NCBI GenBank assembly: GCA_026392455.1
Contig: JAPLCB010000010.1
Location: 338,198 to 402,197, forward strand
Direction: 5' to 3'
Length of the DNA: 64,000 nt
Source: Propionibacteriales bacterium
GTDB lineage: Bacteria > Actinomycetota > Actinomycetes > Propionibacteriales > Nocardioidaceae
This document shows, in pieces, positions 62,845 through 64,000 of the stretch. Both the position numbers and the translations under genes were made by a program. The notes under the pieces are model-generated. The model saw only the letters and a list, made by a program, of their open reading frames with translations, was not told where the DNA came from and did not search any database. The first letter of the stretch is position 1. Every line of letters starts with the position of its first letter.

Positions 62845-64000
62845 ATGCTCGACAACGACCTGCACCTCCCTCCGACCGCACGCCGGCGCAAGCCGCGACG
62901 GTCGCTGGCGGCTGCCGCCGTGCTCGCCGGAGCCCGCGCCGCGCAGGTCGACGCCCACGCCGCTGAAGCCCGCAAGCTCGCTGCCGCCGTCGAGTGGGCC
63001 GCGTTGCACGCGGTCGAGGACGCAGATCTGGCCGAGACCTGGGGCGACACCCCGATCACACTGACCGGCGAGGGTGCACCCCTGATCGGACGGGGGTGTG
63101 TCGCTGAGTTCGCCGCGGTCATCGGGACCACCACCAACGGCGGCCGCGCCTACCTCGCTGATGCCGTCGAGCTGGCCCACCGCCTCCCGGCCGTCTACGC
63201 CCGGATCCAGGCCGGGACGCTGCCGACGTTCAAGGGCCGCCGTATCGCGAGGGAAACCACGATCCTGCCCGAGGACGCCGTGTTGGACCTCGACACCCGG
63301 ATCGCGCCTCTGGCGGGGAAGCTCAGCGCTGCAGCCACCCAGAAGATGATCGACGAGACAATCGCCGCGGTCATGCCCGACTACGTCCAAGACCTCGCCG
63401 ACAACGTCTCCCAACCCCAGGTCGTGGTCGACCACCGACAGGTCTCGTTCCAGGGCACCAGCAGCGTCTACGGAGCCCTCGACCTCGCCGACGCCCTGGA
63501 CCTCGACGCACGGCTCGACCACGAAGCCGAGATCCTCAAAGGCGAGGGCTGCGAAGCATCTCTGGACGCCAGGCGTGCGATGGCGCTCGGCCGGTTGGCC
63601 CGCGGCGAAACCTCCAGCGCTCCGGGGACCGGCCGGGCGGTGACGTTGTACGTGCACCTGCCTGCCGACACCACCAACCCGACCGCGTGGCTCGAGAACG
63701 GTGGCGGGCACCTGTTGACCCAGACCCAGGTCGCCGGCTGGTGCGCGAACCCCGACGTGAAGGTCACCATCAAACCCGTGATCGATCTGGCCACCAAGAT
63801 GACGTCGACCGGCTATGTGGTCCCCGACAGCCTCAAGGAGGTTGTGGAGCTCCGCGACCGGACGTGTGTGTTCCCGCACTGCGACAAACCCGCGAGGGGT
63901 TGCCAGAAGGACCACACCCGTCCCTTCGATCAGGGTGGCCTGACAACCACGGAGAACCTCGGGTCGTTGTGTCAGCACCACCACAACCTCAAGACCCACG
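62845..64000 (+). CDS. DUF222 / HNH endonuclease family protein (13E12 repeat type), 3' end outside window
   Basis: 385 residues are visible with no stop. The N-terminal DUF222 region is Ala-rich (VLAGARAAQVDAHAAEARKL). The HNH domain reads RDRTCVFPHCDKPARGCQKDH, then HTRPFDQGG, NLGSLCQHHHNLKTH at the very edge. Cys pairs and the DH motif are intact as far as seen. These genes are multicopy in actinobacteria (13E12 repeats in M. tuberculosis) and behave as mobile or selfish elements; nuclease activity is inferred. The adjacent repeat array supports a variable locus. Confidence 0.88.
   Translation, partial: MLDNDLHLPPTARRRKPRRSLAAAAVLAGARAAQVDAHAAEARKLAAAVEWAALHAVEDADLAETWGDTPITLTGEGAPLIGRGCVAEFAAVIGTTTNGGRAYLADAVELAHRLPAVYARIQAGTLPTFKGRRIARETTILPEDAVLDLDTRIAPLAGKLSAAATQKMIDETIAAVMPDYVQDLADNVSQPQVVVDHRQVSFQGTSSVYGALDLADALDLDARLDHEAEILKGEGCEASLDARRAMALGRLARGETSSAPGTGRAVTLYVHLPADTTNPTAWLENGGGHLLTQTQVAGWCANPDVKVTIKPVIDLATKMTSTGYVVPDSLKEVVELRDRTCVFPHCDKPARGCQKDHTRPFDQGGLTTTENLGSLCQHHHNLKTH

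Overview
The window is high-GC DNA (roughly 70% by eye) from an actinobacterium, most likely Nocardioides or another member of the Nocardioidaceae. The evidence is a division and cell-wall cluster of actinobacterial type (no ftsA; sepF, yggT and divIVA downstream of ftsZ), a PriA-type hisA, a eukaryote-like IleRS behind a translational T-box, several apparently leaderless promoters, and DUF222/HNH genes with palindromic 'ggttgag...cgaaacc' repeats. Nearly all of it is a dense chromosomal core region. No tRNA, rRNA, CRISPR array, prophage or insertion sequence was seen.

Layout. 1-1263: the 3' end of dinB and a DUF3040 membrane protein. 1294-5824 (minus): a MoxR ATPase, DUF58 and transglutaminase trio. 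5911-24727 (plus): the dcw cluster, running mraZ, small membrane protein, rsmH, ftsL, ftsI, murE, murF, mraY, murD, ftsW, murG, murC, ftsQ, ftsZ, pgeF, yggS, sepF, yggT, divIVA. It starts at a MraZ operator phased at 10 bp and ends at a strong bidirectional hairpin. 24785-28195 (minus): ileS and its T-box. 28336-32393 (plus): a Lys/Ala/Pro-repeat DksA-like protein, lspA, an RluA-type pseudouridine synthase, a GNAT-chorismate mutase fusion and htpX. 32712-36886 (plus): dnaE and a membrane protein, facing a LON-domain gene on the minus strand. 37642-43250 (plus): hisD-hisC-hisB-hisH-small membrane protein-hisA/priA-hisF. 43255-45386 (minus): two septum-formation-type lipoproteins and a flavoprotein. 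45451-47343: leuA behind a leucine leader peptide and a structured leader. 47375-51624: an alpha/beta hydrolase-fold protein, an orphan histidine kinase, recO and uppS. 51653-54739 (minus): znuA-znuC-znuB-zur under a 37-bp Zur palindrome. 54772-57773: DUF1214 and TetR genes (minus) beside a divergent sulfotransferase. 57817-62460: an ABM-fold protein, glyS, a lipoprotein, dus and a secreted M15-like peptidase. 62470-64000: a palindromic repeat array and a DUF222/HNH gene cut by the window edge.

How it works together. The dcw products make lipid II (MurC-MurG, MraY), flip and polymerise it (FtsW, FtsI) and place the machinery (FtsZ, SepF, FtsQ, FtsL, DivIVA). Most neighbouring genes in this cluster and in the other operons overlap by four bases in an NTGA arrangement, which implies translational coupling. 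The regulatory layer is unusually readable: a MraZ operator, a T-box with a visible specifier and Shine-Dalgarno sequestrator, a leucine attenuator and a Zur operator on a leaderless promoter. No wholly new multi-gene system is evident. The most unusual items are the GNAT-chorismate mutase fusion, the histone-like repeat fused to a DksA zinc finger, the His-rich tail on ZnuB, two genes that appear to start with CTG, and palindromic repeats that have landed in the T-box sequestrator loop and at a gene's stop codon.
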